From: Carallia brachiata
Lineage: Eukaryota > Streptophyta > Magnoliopsida > Malpighiales > Rhizophoraceae
Length of the DNA stretch: 64,000 nt
Direction of reading: 5' to 3'
Assembly: GCA_021464245.1 (NCBI GenBank)
Contig: JADCRB010000016.1
Location: forward strand, 12,637,489-12,701,488
Part shown: in pieces, positions 12,604 to 32,099 of the stretch
How positions within the stretch are numbered: position 1 is the stretch's first letter
How the letters are laid out: each line of letters starts with the position of its first letter
The notes under the pieces: model-generated
Database searches by the model: none
What the model was told of the DNA's origin: nothing
What the model saw: only the letters and a program-made list of their open reading frames with translations
Made by a program: the position numbers and the translations under genes

Positions 12604-12790
12604 AAAGAGTAATGATTATGATCTCAAAAACTGTATTATAAAATATTGTAAAATATTTAATTATATAAATAATAATCAATTTTTTTTCTTTTTTTATTTA
12701 CCGGTATTAAAAAAATTGATAATTCTTTATATAATTATATATTTCAAGATATTTCATAACACGATTTTCGAAATGTTTATCATTACTTTT
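12604..12790. mobile_element. Tourist-like fold-back MITE
   Basis: A 187-bp palindromic element. The left arm (aaagagtaatgattatg...) and the reverse of the right arm (aaaagtaatgataaac...) match over about 85-90 bp with a few mismatches, around a short T-rich centre. It is bracketed by TTA on both sides (12601-12603 and 12791-12793), the 3-bp target duplication expected for PIF/Harbinger MITEs. It has no coding capacity. Confidence 0.7.
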
Positions 12791-12793
12791 TTA

Positions 12794-14638
12794 AAGAAAG
12801 AGTTCATTTATATGGCTGTATATTATGTAGCGCTAAAGTAGTTGTACAGTTGATCTGATTGCATCTAACAATTTTTCATTTTTTTAAAAAATTTAATCAT
12901 CCAACTGTCTATATTACGTTAATCTTACTTAAAAAATTCCACCAAATATTTCTCTAGAAAAAATTTGAAAGAGATGGCTTATTTTGACGAGGAAGAGAGA
13001 AACAATTGAGCAAAGAAATTGAAACCATAAAATATTCTAAGCAAAAGAATTATTTTATCGTTGGGGAATTGTATCGACTATGGAGTTAGTTCGGCGGATG
13101 ACCAAAACCGGTATTAATGTAGGTTATACCATACCCTAGAGAATGGAATTTACAAATCCTAAATATTTGGTGATGTGAACTATTGAGGATGACCATAACG
13201 AGAAAGAAAACAATTTATAGAACCACGTGGGCAGTTTTTTTTTTTTTTTTTTAAATTACTTGCCGTTATTGTTAACCAGCTTGTTCTTTCTTGCACGCAT
13301 GAAATTAAGCACAGTGATGCAAATCCAGTTACTGCTCGATACCGTTAGCAACATATATCGAACGTTGACTTTCGTTTTAGATGAAGTTAATAAGGTGACG
13401 AAACTTTGGCCATCAAATAAATTGTTGATGTTCTTTCCCCAAGTCGAGGAATACATCACTTCTTAGGGATAGTTTTTAGGGAAATCATAAGTGCACTGAG
13501 GTTTTAGTGCACTGGGTACGCAGAATGAATAAAAAATTAATGATTTTAAAAAAAATTATATTAAGAGATATACACACTCGTTAAAAAAATTTTTTTTATC
13601 TTTTAAAAAGAAATTCGAAGGAAAAATTTTTTTTAACAAATTTTACATATCATTTATACTTTACATTTTAAAGTAACGTCGATATAAATTTTAATTTTAA
13701 TTTTTTTAAAAAAATAAAATTTTTTATTATCTTCCACATAGGTACCGAGCTTTTGCTCAGGACATGTAGTTGAGTTTTAGTTTTTATATGGAAGTTATAA
13801 GTTTTTTCTACTTAGTTGTTGCTTTGTATGCGCGCGCGCGAGAGAGAAAGAAAGAGAGAGAGAGAGAGAGAGGGTGATTCTGTGTATGGGTTATGGGTAA
13901 GAAGCGATGCTCAAAAGTCTTTTTTTTTTTTTTTTTTTTAGACAATGACATATAATTTGATTAGAATGACTTAAATTCGTAAAATTCAATTCAATTATAT
14001 CAATTTCTTTGATTGGTATTATAATTTTTAAAGTACAAAATTTTAATTGAATTCTCACATTTAAAAATAAACTTATATGATAAAATTGATATCTCAACCA
14101 TGATGGTCTTTTTCTTTTTTTATTTATTTATTTTTTGCGGCACTGAACCACAATGGTTAAGAATTAGGTAGAACTGAATTTAATTCATTCTACCACTTGA
14201 AGAACAAAATAATTATGCTCAATTTATTTGTTAAAAAATTTGCACCAAATGACAGGGTAAAATGAATTGTGCTCAATTATAATTAAATTCTATCATAGAA
14301 TTGAATTAAATTGAATTTTATAAAAACTTGATTCCAAACTAATTATTAAATCAAATGAATTTTATATTGCTATTCAAGTTTCCCAAGTAAATAAATTTAG
14401 GAGGCGAAGGAGGAATTAGTTGGAGTCGAGAGATTATATTGTACGGCCTTGCAAGTTAATTCGTCCAATTGAACCAACGATGTCAGAAAGGTTACAAGAC
14501 TGCATTAGCCTCGGCCCCAGGCCCACAACTTTCTATCCGCAGACAGAACGTCGATCCAAATCCTCAATCCAGCCCGACAAAACTCGCTCTTGGAGGAGAA
14601 AGACAAAACTGTATTAGATTAAAATAATAATAATAATA
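12794..14638. other. Intergenic DNA, no gene seen
   Basis: It contains a very AT-rich block (13530-13740) flanked by the related words gtgcactg and gtaccgag, and a (GA)n microsatellite at about 13840-13872. No coding signature was seen. Confidence 0.45.
13840..13872. repeat. (GA)n microsatellite
   Basis: A GC-alternating start (gcgcgcgcg) runs into gagagagaaagaaagagaga and further GA units. Confidence 0.85.
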
Positions 14639-14776
14639 AGGTTGAGTATTTGTTCAATTAGTTGAGAGAATTGTCTCTCAACTAGTAGATGAGGTTCAAA
14701 TCCCACTAAATCTCACTTCCTCATCCCCAAATGCCCAATAGGACTCCCTTATAGACAAAAAAAAAAAAAAAAAAAG
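14639..14776 (+). mobile_element. SINE-like retroposon, copy 1
   Basis: About 138 bp, starting ggttgagtatttgttcaatt, with a B-box-like word aggttcaaatccc and an 18-A tail (14758-14775). It aligns along its whole length with the element at 30687-30837, which also has a poly(A) tail and attcaaatcc at the same place. An internal RNA polymerase III-like box with an A tail and no terminal repeats is the pattern of a tRNA-derived SINE. I could not define the target-site duplication here. Confidence 0.6.
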
Positions 14777-15779
14777 ACAACTGTCTAGTGCAATACAGTT
14801 TCCTACTTAATGGAATTATTATTAATTATTTTATTTGATACTTCATATTTGTTAGAAATAATTTGCCGATATTTTCTGCAATTGATAGGACTAATGTAGG
14901 GAGATATATTAAGAATTGTTTTTTGCTTAACTATTAAGTTATGTTCATGAGCCTATAAATATATAAACCTTTTAATTCAATCAATCGAATATAATAAAGA
15001 GCTGTAAACTTGTTAGAGACTGATCTTGTCCAATAAATCGTTGAAGGCTGACATCTTTTCAAATATTGATACCTTCACTTTTCAGAAGAAAAATACTAAT
15101 TGGCAACACCCATTGATGCACGAGAGAGACGCGTGAAATATAGACTTATTACATCTCTTTTACAGCCAAAAATAAATGAATGTGAAAGCACTAAAAAAAT
15201 TACTTTATTATATTTTTGTACCGACGCCGTGCCCCGACGAGTGTCACCGCATCATGGCTGCTCCTCGCAGTTTTTTCACTTTAATCCCGAAGTTCTAACC
15301 ACAGTGCTTCTGTGCTCATGATGGCTCGCTCTTCGTCCTTTTTTTTTTTTTTTTTTTTTTTTGGAATGGACAAAAAATATACTGTAAATATATCAGTTGT
15401 CACACTTATAATTTTTTATCTCATTATCAGATGGACTTTTTATTGATCAATCAATGAAACTGTTCAATGCTGCTGTCGCGAAGCTCAAGAGCTCATAGGA
15501 TTTATACTTTGACAGACCTTTATTGATTATCAATCATGAGTATCTCACCTCGCATCAAGGTGAAGAGACAAACACTGAATCCACTATATCAAAATCAACA
15601 ATTACTTGGGTCCTCACATTTGCCTAATGTACACTGTAGCCATTGTTAAGAAATTGCAACAAGACCAAAAAGGGCAAAACAGAAAGAAGCATCTCACGCG
15701 AAAATTTCTCCAGGCTGGAATAATGACACAAGAAATAAGGGCAGTAAATAACATATAATAGCTCTTTCATCGTCACACA
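14777..15779. other. Intergenic DNA and 3' flank of chorismate synthase
   Basis: No independent gene is seen. It includes a long T tract (15339-15362). The chorismate synthase 3' untranslated region, transcribed leftward, should occupy roughly 15500-15779. Confidence 0.45.
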
Positions 15780-18700
15780 TCACAAAGGCACACTGGCTGG
15801 CTGAAGCCTTGGCTCTGCCAATGGTTCTTGTAGTTTCGGATCAATGGGAAATAGGTAACATTGAGCATATTGTGCCATCAGTTGGTCAACAAGCACCAGG
15901 GCCACCATAGCTTCCACCATAGGCACGGCTGAATCAGAATCACAACCAACTTATGCCTTAGTTGAACAAGGGTTTTGCTCACTTATAAGCTGGAAGGTTA
16001 AAAACCCGAAAACCACTCTGACATGTGGGTAATAGTAGCTAATCACAACAATTTACCTCGTGGTACAACGCAAGGATCATGACGACCACGAGCAATTAGC
16101 TCTATCTCCTCCTTGTCTCTAGTCACAGTATGCTGCTTCCTCTGTAAGGTAAAAACAAGAAAAAGGGGGAGGGCCAAAATGGGGTGAACAAACCATGATA
16201 TAATTTTCAAAATCAAACAGTTACTCCTAAGAAACCCACGTAACTACACATGCATATAAAAATTCTTACATTTGATAATTCAAACTTGAAAACCATATAA
16301 CAGCCGTTGAAGCTATTTTGCGACATGTAAAGAAAAGACTTATGGACAACACTCACCAGCGATGACAAGTTCACAACAATTAGTCTTGCCAAGCAAATGG
16401 CTTAAAGTAGTTGTCATTCATGACCCAATACAAGGGCAGAAATAAAATTTTACATGTGGGGGACCAGGATAAAAAATATATAAAGGGCATGGATAATACC
16501 AAAGGAAATAAGAAGGCCTAAACAAAAACACTCGGAACTTCTGGGTCACCATGATTTTACCATAAAGAAACACATCCCAAAATTTCTTAATTTCAAAATT
16601 TTTGCACCCCCAGCCCTGTATAACCACATAGTATGTGACCAAATCACTAGGCATTTCAAACTTATGTACGGCAAAAAATATAGTACAGTACTATGCCGAA
16701 TCATCATTTCAGACAACTACAAGGCATTATGTGGCTGTTGGAGCTCAAATGCAAACGAATTTCAACAAATTCCCATGATTAAGCATCTGCATGCACACAA
16801 ACAAACGCATGAAGCTCAACTGCACATGCCCTTTCTCATTTTTGGGAGAGGGAAAGGACAAGAGGGACAGAGGGATATAACAAACTTACTCCTATTGTGG
16901 CTGTTGGCTTAAAAGCTATTCTCATGTTTATTATTTCACCATTGGATATTCCACCCTGTTCATCACCAGAGGAAAATCTCAGACCACCCATGCTCAAAAG
17001 GATACTTGCCAATTTAATCCAAATGAGACACAGGAAAAAGGTCTATCATAAGCACACCTGTATTCCACCTGAACGATTTGTTCTAGTTCGGATTCTTCCA
17101 TTTTCGTCTGTGTAAAACTCATCATTGTGTTGACTCCCAGTCAAAAATGTGCCTTCAAGACATTTATCAAGTATCTGATGTCAACAACTAAAAGAAATAT
17201 CAAGCAGATAAGACAATTTTGATTTGTCACTGTGGTCACTAAGTTTAACTTGAAAAATGAGAAGGCAAATGCACTTCAGAGTAACCATTTAGGTTCACAA
17301 CCTGCAAAACCACTGCCAAATTCAAAGCCCTTTGTTGCTGGTAGTGACATAACGGCTTTAGCCAGCTCAGCTTCAAGCTTGTCAAAGACAGGTGAACCAA
17401 GCCCCTGACATCCAGTTACAGGTTGAAAATTCCAGACAATAATTAGCAAAATTTTGCAAGCCAAGGCCTTGCTATTAGCTTGATTGGCAGCCAACAGTAA
17501 AACATGTGCACAGGCAGGAGGAGAGAGAGAGTCAGAGAGAGAGAGGTTTATTACTTACACGAGGGGCATTCCTCACAATGCAAGTGACAACACCACCAAT
17601 GGAATCCCCTTTCACTCGGATGGTGTCAATGGCAGCAATCATCTTTTCTGCATACTCGGGATCTGGACACCTGACAATATTGCTCTCAATCTATATAAAA
17701 AGGTTATACTTTAAACAGTCAGGCTAAATCCGGATGAGCGAGCAGACAGTTAAAAAGAAAATTCAGCATCTTTACCTGATCAAGTGTCAGAGAATGGTGA
17801 TCAATTCGATCCTCTGGAAGCAAAACCTGATGAACTTGAGACACATAGGAGGAGAGAATCTGAAAAAAAAAAAAACAACTCAGAAAAGTTGCGTAGATAA
17901 ATGATGTTGAAACAAGGAATAGTGCAAAAACTGAAACAGGAGCAAAAATAGGCTTACCTCAGTTCCAGAATATTGTTTGAGAATTTTTTTTGCAACAGCT
18001 CCAGCTGCAACCCTTCCAATAGTTTCTCTTGCTGAAGATCTACCCCCACCCTTCAGTTAAATATTAAAAATTCAGATAAACTAAGCAGAGAACATGAGTT
18101 TCTCAATGTTGCCAGTTCTGAAAATTCCAATAACATTACCTGAATTGCTCTGACGCCATACTTCATGTCATAAGTTGCATCTGCATGAGAAGGCCTATAA
18201 GCTATTGACATCTCTTTGTAATCCTGAAAATCCAACAGCAGATAAAAGAAACTCATTGAAAAGTTTGTAGACCACAAAACAACACTAACAGAATAAGTTA
18301 TCCATATGCATGCTCTCTCTCTCTCCCTCCAGGATTTTGTGTGCTTTAATCAGATGGTATTGTCCTAAACTGATGATTCACTCCAGTCCCAAGCGCACAC
18401 CAAATAACTTATGTCATTTCCCAAACTTTAAATTTAATTTACCTTTTGTCCAGTTGTTTAAGATGCTCTCACTAGTAATTGCATATTATCGGGTTTCATT
18501 TTAAAGCATCCTTAACATGATTGACCACTCAAACTAGGTCCAAGTACCGGGAGTTAGCACTATTTGATTATCATAAAATCAGAAAACAACAAATAGAATG
18601 ATGCTATGGACCTATTTTGCTAACCAAACAGTTGTGTCCCTTTTTCTCCCATAAATATACGACCACTTCAAAGTTGCTTTTTTTTTTTTAATGGAGTTAA

Positions 18701-19724
18701 ATTACTCACATGTCCTCTCTGATCAGTATTTGGAACAAATACATGGATAGGAGTTCCAGTAGTTACTCCTGCAGACAAATGTAGAATTCTTCAGTAAAGA
18801 AAACTGAAAGCAGCAATGTGCCTTAGCACAATAGATAACTAAAAGCAAACCTTCAGCAACGCCTGAATCTATTCTGCATGTATCCGTCTCTTTTCTAGGC
18901 GTCGTAATTCGGCTCTGACCTGGCCGCCTGCAAAGAATCCAAAAGACAACACATTCCCAAAAGCACCACAAGAAGAAGAACTAAAGACTTTCCAAATGAA
19001 GACTCAAGGATCTGCAGTTATATAAAAGCTATCAATCACCTCCTGTCGAGATCCACTTGCAAATCCTCCTCAGACAGAGGAATCCTAGGAGGGCATCCAT
19101 CGATCACGCAACCAACACCTCCTCCGTGCGACTCTCCAAATGTTGTAACACGAAAATTATTCCCAAATGTGCTCCCAGCAGCACGTATTTCTGTTATGCA
19201 ACCATACGAGAAGGAATAATAATTATACCAATTCACTCTCCCGCATTCAACAAAATAAAACTTTAAAACAAATCCTCTCGGAAAGCCTCTATGATTCCCA
19301 CATTCAAACACCAGGAACTTAAGAACATCTATCATCTTAGTGGTACCAAATTCTCCGTTGTTTCCTAAGATGCTTTTTTTCTTCTCAATTAAAAAACAGT
19401 TAATTTTGCGGAAAAGGTAAAACCTAAACCCATATTTTCAATGCACGTTAAAATTCACTATCTATCCGACAGTTTTAGTATAGAAAAATGAAACGTTAAG
19501 CTTGCTAATTAACTAATAATTAATCTTTGCAGGGGACAGAAATTAGGTATGGTGGATGGAAGAGACTCACGGAGATTTTTTGGAGTTGGAGATCTGAATG
19601 AGATTTTGACGGTGGAGACTGCGAGTTTCCGGACATCATACGGCGGAGAAAGGAGGGAGGAAGTTAGGCCGTCAGCTGTCGGAACGCCGAGAAAGTGTCG
19701 GGATGCAAGAGAAGAAGATGCCAT
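15780..19724 (-). CDS. CS: Chorismate synthase, plastid precursor (complete, 13 exons)
   Basis: It converts 5-enolpyruvylshikimate-3-phosphate to chorismate, the last shikimate-pathway step, in the plastid stroma with reduced FMN. Minus-strand exons, in transcription order: 19571-19724, 19040-19190, 18851-18927, 18710-18768, 18140-18223, 17958-18050, 17776-17859, 17559-17690, 17302-17404, 17058-17152, 16890-16955, 16057-16141, 15780-15928. Every boundary is GT-AG and every phase joins, giving 1332 nt and 443 residues, close to the usual plant length. Residues 1 to about 50 are Ser/Arg-rich ([15 protein letters not shown]...), a plastid transit peptide. Family signatures are GESHGGG (exon 2), [16 protein letters not shown] (exon 6) and [14 protein letters not shown] across exons 10-11. 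[12 protein letters not shown] follows at exons 12-13. The start ATG is the only one upstream in frame that gives a transit peptide. ADCS, which consumes the product, lies directly upstream on the same strand. No defect was found. Confidence 0.97.
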
Positions 19725-20338
19725 TGAAAATCAGTTGAAAACAAACAACAATCAGAAAATCGGAAAGCTCGAGACCTTAATCGTTTGTGAGAAATCTGTG
19801 TCTGGTCGAGGCTCGAGCGGGTTTTGGTAACTTTGGTTGGTGGGTTTTTTTTTTCCCCTTCTTTTGGTGGGCTTCTGTTGTATGTTAGGCAGAGGTATGC
19901 GTTTACTCATCATAAGTCGGTTGCCAGTGGCCACCAACCCCCATACGGCCGTGCGTGCCTCACCAAAAACTTGTTTTTATTTTTTAGGTGAGAAGATTTT
20001 TTTTTTTATCATGAATTACACAATTTCCAATTCTAATTAGAGTTCAAAATTTCTAAAATTTCTACTTAGGACTGTCTGATTGTCAAGAATTTGAATTTTT
20101 ATTTTTGGCTCAATATACCTCTTAATTGATTATAAAAAACTTTGAATTTCCCTACCATTGTAATTAAATTAATTGTTTTTCAACCTCCCCCTTAATTTTT
20201 TGGTAGGTAAGGTGATGCGGTAAGGGATGCCTTTGGATTTGTTATAATTTTTTATTTCTTTATTGTCTGGATTTTTTACAACATTTATTTTTATTGATTT
20301 CTATATATATATTTTTTAAGGTGTTGGTTTTTTTTGTT

Positions 20339-20356
20339 GGGGGGGGGGGGGGGGGG
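20339..20356. repeat. Poly(G) run
   Basis: 18 consecutive G residues, followed by an A and another G-rich word. Runs this long are prone to slippage and could form a G-quadruplex. Confidence 0.9.
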
Positions 20357-20729
20357 AGGGGGTGTGGGAATATTTATTATGGCAGGTTTTGCGGGTGAAA
20401 CTTGGTTGGTGCCTGAACCATATATACAATTCAGTTGAGAAATTTCACCGTTGAAGCTGCGGACTACCTTTCATAGATAGTAGAATAAAATTTCTTAGTT
20501 AGAGTATGCTTGGCATAAGATAACTGCAATTTTTACTGCAAACTTTCGGGTACTTCTTAGTCAACTTTGAGATTAATTCTTAAATTTTGCATTATCATAT
20601 CAATTAGTTCTTTATTTAACGATACTAAAACGTGCCATTTTTTATTCTCTTTTGTTGAATATTATTTTTCATGTCAACAAAAATAGTGGTTAGGTTTTTA
20701 TTTTTTTTTTTGTCTGAAACCGTACAGTA

Positions 20730-20890
20730 TCCAATTTAATAGGCTGACTAATTTGAACCAACCCGAACAGGACCTTAAAGGGTGGTAAAGGTCTCCCAGT
20801 AAGTATTTAACGCGATTGCATTTCCTGAGACTCGAACTCGAGACTTCTGGTTAAATAGTGACGGACCCCTGACATCCGCACCAATATTTA
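20730..20890 (-). mobile_element. Possible SINE-like or tRNA-derived repeat
   Basis: On the minus strand it carries gagttcgagtctc, close to the tRNA B-box consensus GGTTCGANTCC, followed by non-coding sequence with ttactgggagacctttacca. No A-box, tail or target duplication could be fixed, and it does not fold as a tRNA gene. It could be a fragment of another repeat. Confidence 0.3.
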
Positions 20891-21613
20891 TTGGTAGTGG
20901 TTAGGTTTTTATGAAGTAATTGAATAATTCTTTTTCGTGAGTTCGTGTCAATCAAAAACTAATTACTGTGATTTTGTTAAAAGCTAAAACTTAAATAAAA
21001 TAATTTTGAGGTTTTATGATTAATGATTACAAAATTAGGAAAGTTAAAAACTTTTGGAGTTTATTATCCTTGAGCATATTATTTATCTATAAAAAGGTTT
21101 GTGAATATTATATGACCATCAGTTCTTTTTTTTTTTTTTTGGGTCATTAGTGCCTGATCTTATAACCAAAAGATAGCTTTGCCATGCTTTCAGTCTCCCA
21201 AAGCTTTCTGCTTGTTCTGTACAAGTTCTCGTTAGGAATTTGTTATAAATATGATTGGGGCAATGGCAGCCCAATACAGACCAAACTTCAACCCATTCTT
21301 ATGGAGACTAACCCCAAATTGTCCTTTTCCCTCATGAAAGTACATGCAAACAAGCTCGAAAAAAAAAGGCCCAAACTGTTTTGGGAAACAATGAACCCTG
21401 GCCAAAAAAAAAAAAAAAAAAGATCCCCATAGGCTTCACAAGCTCTTTTGTAAATATTCGGCTTTGAGTCATCATAAGACCCAAAAACCAAAAAAAAAAA
21501 AAAGTACGTGCAAACTTGGGAGGGCATTAATCGATCTTTAGTCGAATAGTACTAAATGTTTGTCTTCCTAAATATTTGGAAATGAGTTTGAATGTAAATA
21601 TCGAATCCTTAAA

Positions 21614-21633
21614 CCCCCCCCCCCCCCCCCCCC
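21614..21633. repeat. Poly(C) run
   Basis: 20 consecutive C residues followed by g, cc and an A tract; hypermutable and prone to sequencing length error. Confidence 0.9.
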
Positions 21634-22030
21634 GCCAAAAAAAAAAGAACATGGAATGGCGCCAGGCACAGTTTCAAGGAGCTTGGAAGAGCAAAGACAC
21701 TACAGGAAAGGACAGCACACCAAATTTTACAGGTCACCAATTTGTTAATAGTTGGTCGAAAGAAAACCAAAATTTCTTTCATTTTAGCTGGCAGTTAAAT
21801 ACAAACAAATCTATAAGCAATAGGCTTCGCTATCGCTTGAGAATTCCACCCTCATGGGCAAAATAATTCTTGAACCCCTGGCAAACAAAAAGGGGAAGGA
21901 AAAAAAAATGCTATATTCCACCAATTCTGTAAAAACCTACATGGGATTGTGGAATGATAAAAATTGAAAAGGTAAAAATGGTGACAACAGACAACAGCAA
22001 GTTACTCTTCTTATATTGTCAACTCTTAAC

Positions 22031-28748
<6,718 letters not shown>

Positions 28749-29120
28749 CTGCAAAATGAGAAAATATAACGAGACATTCAACGAAAAGTAGCTAATCAGC
28801 TTAGCTATATGAAGCACGTTGGCATGAACTTGAATCTAGTGGAAACGGACAGTTAAACTAACCTAAATTGTTGAGCCAAAAGAAAAAGGAAAAAAAAAAA
28901 GAGAAACAAATCCAATAAAAAGAAAACAGAGATTAAACTGGCATGCAAGTTTCTTCGAGGGCTCAGATCCAATCAAAAATCCAATGCGAAAACTGAGCAA
29001 GAATCCAACCGCCAAAAGATCAAACAGCCGTACGTAGCACAACTTTTCAGTTTGACAAACAATCGCTAGGCAAACAATTAAAAAAAAAAAAACAAGAGAG
29101 AGAGAGGGATTCGATCGGAC

Positions 29121-29290
29121 CTTTAGAATACGAAGGTGATCAGTTGCTGTTGGCGCGTAAAAGCGGCGCTACAAAACCAAAAAAAAGGAACAAAAAAAAA
29201 AAAAATGAGAGCAGGGAGGCGAGGAGGTGGCGCGGCCGGGCGAAGAGCTGGTGGCGGTGAACGGCGAGCCTTGAACAACGCGCCTCTTCT
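29121..29290 (-). other. Probable 5' untranslated exon of ADCS
   Basis: This GC-richer segment is read leftward and ends at a good donor (ctaaag|gtccgatc, donor at 29120-29119). The next acceptor, ttttgcag, lies at 28750-28749. It has no ATG in the minus strand. Its place just upstream of ADCS fits a non-coding first exon and promoter-proximal region. The transcription start is not resolved. Confidence 0.4.
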
Positions 29291-29703
29291 TCTGTAGGAA
29301 ATCTTAAGCCGTTGCTTATTAGCGTTAACTTGCTTTGGTTTTTAAGGGGGAAGTGGGACCCGTTCTTGAGATTAGATTCCGTTTTGAACCGTCAAAAAAA
29401 ACAAGCAGGCATGGGGTTTGGAAAGGGTATCTTTCAGCCGACTTGCTTTGCCCATCACTTCTCTTTCTTATTTTTTTCGTTTTTGTTTTTTTTTTTTAAA
29501 TTTTCTTTCTTTTGTAAAATCTTAAGCCTCATCTAATTATTTGTAAAAAAAGGAAAAAACACAAAAACTTAAGACATACGATGAGATTGAGAATCGTTTT
29601 GGAGATACTAGGCTGAGTCGAAATTAAATTCCAATAGACTCAAGCACGTATACTCTAATACCAATATCAATGAACAGAAAATATAAGAATACGAGCGGTG
29701 AAA
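29291..29703. other. Upstream flank of ADCS
   Basis: This 5' flank has a T-rich block near 29460-29515. No gene or clear core promoter motif was found. Confidence 0.4.
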
Positions 29704-30455
29704 ACATAATTATCAGACTCGGTCTGATCATAACTTAATTAATAAATAGAGTTATTAGATTACTAGTTCAATTGTTGAGTCATTGGTTGAACTATATAAA
29801 TAATTAAAAATATAATAATAATAATAATAATAACAATTAATTTAATAAAATATTCACATCACATAAATTATAATAAATAAAAATTTAATTTTAAAATATA
29901 AAAAATTAGAACAATACACTATTATTGTAATCTAATATATTTATTTTTATTCATTGAATAATATTTGAAATATTAGTCTTTAATTTTATTTTAAATTTTA
30001 ATCTAATTTTTTATTTAATTAGTATTAATTCAATATACTTATTTTTACTCAGACAAATTGTATCTTGTGAGAATTTAAAATCAACCTCTAAATCCTAATG
30101 ACTAAGAAGTATGAAAAAAAAAACTCAAATGATAAATTTGTGATAATAAGTATATATCAATTCATTAATAATTGATATAAGCAGCAAACTATTATGCTAT
30201 GAGTGTCAAAAATTAGATCATAAAAATCTAATAATTTTGAATTAGAAAAAAAAATAATTTTTTAAATTGATAAAGACTCGGTTATGTTTCAGTTTTATTA
30301 GGTTATTGAATTTAGTTAAATTTAACTGGATTTGATCGAATTTTAATCAAAGCATATACTTTTCATTTTAATTATATGATCCAACCCAATCTGATGTCTT
30401 AGTTATCGGATTTTTAGTTTAATCAGCCGGCTTGGACCAGGTTTAATCACTCTAG
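29704..30455. mobile_element. Degenerate relative of the CCGGTT/hAT-like family, copy 2
   Basis: It begins acataattatcagactcggt, resembling the family end (cattgttgtaaaaatcagac), and ends ccggcttggaccaggtttaa. Both ends carry the family's gactcggtctg/ggaccag motifs around an AT-rich centre. The flanking octamers gcggtgaa and gcggaaga agree at only 6 of 8 positions. Assigned by similarity; an old copy. Confidence 0.45.
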
Positions 30456-30686
30456 GCGGAAGAGTTAGTGTGAATAAAAGACTTACCATGCGGAGGGCCT
30501 CTTATTTTTTTTTTTGACCGACGGAGGGCCTCTTATTTGTAGAGCTTCCAACTGGCGGACACCATGACATTCCGGTGCTAACATTAGGAGCGCGAGGCCC
30601 ATAAGACCTTTTGATTGGACTTTTGTGTCTGGCGTAGGGGTGTAGAATCTCGGGCAGACTGGTGAGTAGTGAACTTGAAAAAGATT

Positions 30687-30837
30687 CATCGTCGAAGTTG
30701 AATATTTGTTCAACTGATTAAAAGTAGTGTCTTTCAATTAATAAGGAGAGAATTCAAATCCTACTTAACCTCATTTATTATTTCATAAATGTTTAATAGA
30801 ATTTTTTGTAAATTACAAAAAAAAAAAAAAAAAAACA
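30687..30837 (+). mobile_element. SINE-like retroposon, copy 2
   Basis: It aligns with the element at 14639 (gttgaatatttgttcaac..., attcaaatcc) and ends in an A19 tail. A plausible target duplication is aaagatt just before it (30680-30686) and just after the tail (30840-30846). It has diverged from copy 1, so both are old. Confidence 0.6.
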
Positions 30838-30846
30838 ACAAAGATT

Positions 30847-32099
30847 GAGCATCTCTCGACCCTTCCTTTCTCATATGGCTTTATGAAAGCCTCTTGCCTT
30901 TCGGGATCTGGTCCCTCCCTATCCGAGATGTGCTTTTTAAAGATCTCCCTCGATAGCGCGGTCACGTCTTAGAGAAGAACTGACTTACTCAAGTAAGTAG
31001 CCAACTTATTCATGAGTTTTAGCTACATAATATATTACAATTTCAAAAAAAATTAATTTGCAACGAGTTTTAAAAAAAATAGTTAATAATTTTTTTGATA
31101 AAAAAATAAATAATCTCCTTAATTTTTCATGAAAAATTTTCAAAAATTTGTTTATTAAAAATTCATATATAACTTAATATCTTATTTCGTTTCTATTAGT
31201 AATCACTATCATTATTTTCTACACATAAAACAAAATACCTTAATTTGTGAAAATAAGAATATTTTGATCTAAAAAATATATATCAACAACTACTTGATTC
31301 AAAAAATATGACTAACTTACTTTACTTTTTTGAAATAAACAGTTAATTTGACAAATAATCAATAATCAATCTATCAAAATATTTTACTAAATATTCATAC
31401 TTCTACTTTTTTAAACTGAAAAACAAACACATCCCGAAAAAAAATAACCTAATTTAATCTAAAATACGAATCACTGTAAATTTGTAATTCAAACATCATT
31501 GGCATTGACAGCATTAGCATGAACAGTATGTCGACATTAAAGCTCATTTGAATCACTATGAGCTTTTGTCCCAAGTCAACTGATGGTGCAAGCTAGACCT
31601 CTACCAGTGTGCCCTCCTGCCTCCCTTTCGTCTTCATCTATGCAGCTTTAGCAAAGGAATGCCCCTGATTCTGTGCTTTACGCACTGTTCCCCTTTTACC
31701 AAGTGCCCCCTCCTGCTGCAACTATTTTTGTCCCATGTTGCGACCTTGTGAAGAACTGCGACGTGTAACAATTGCCTGACTTACAAAAATATGATGCTCC
31801 GACACAACAATCTCGACGCCGGCAGCAACACTGTTCACCTCATTCTCCTTCCTATCCTAACCTTCCACAAGAACAGTAAAGCGAGAACCAGATCTGAAAC
31901 TCGAACCATTTGTCGCTCAACCTCCACCAATACCACTCCCCGATCTACCTCTAGCCTTCCTCACCAAACGAGGTGCAAAAATCCATGGCCTATAAGCAGA
32001 TTCTTGCACTGTGCACTTCCCACAAATTCATGGCAGTGAGTTTTAGAGTAATATCTTTTATTTGCGAGAAAATTTTGTGATGCCTTTTAAGGTCCTGGA
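30847..32099. other. Intergenic DNA, no gene seen
   Basis: It includes a C-rich segment (31590-32010) with an 82-codon open frame (31791-32039, Thr/Ser-rich). That frame lacks any recognised domain and may be transposon-derived given the LTR-like sequence just beyond it. Confidence 0.4.

Larger units (their letters stand above)
19725..22030. other. Spacer between ADCS and chorismate synthase
   Basis: This 2.3-kb spacer should hold the chorismate synthase promoter and the ADCS 3' flank. I see no clear TATA box. It contains an 18-G run (20339-20356), a 20-C run (21614-21633), several A or T tracts and a SINE-like segment near 20730-20890. No open frame in it resembles a protein. Confidence 0.5.
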
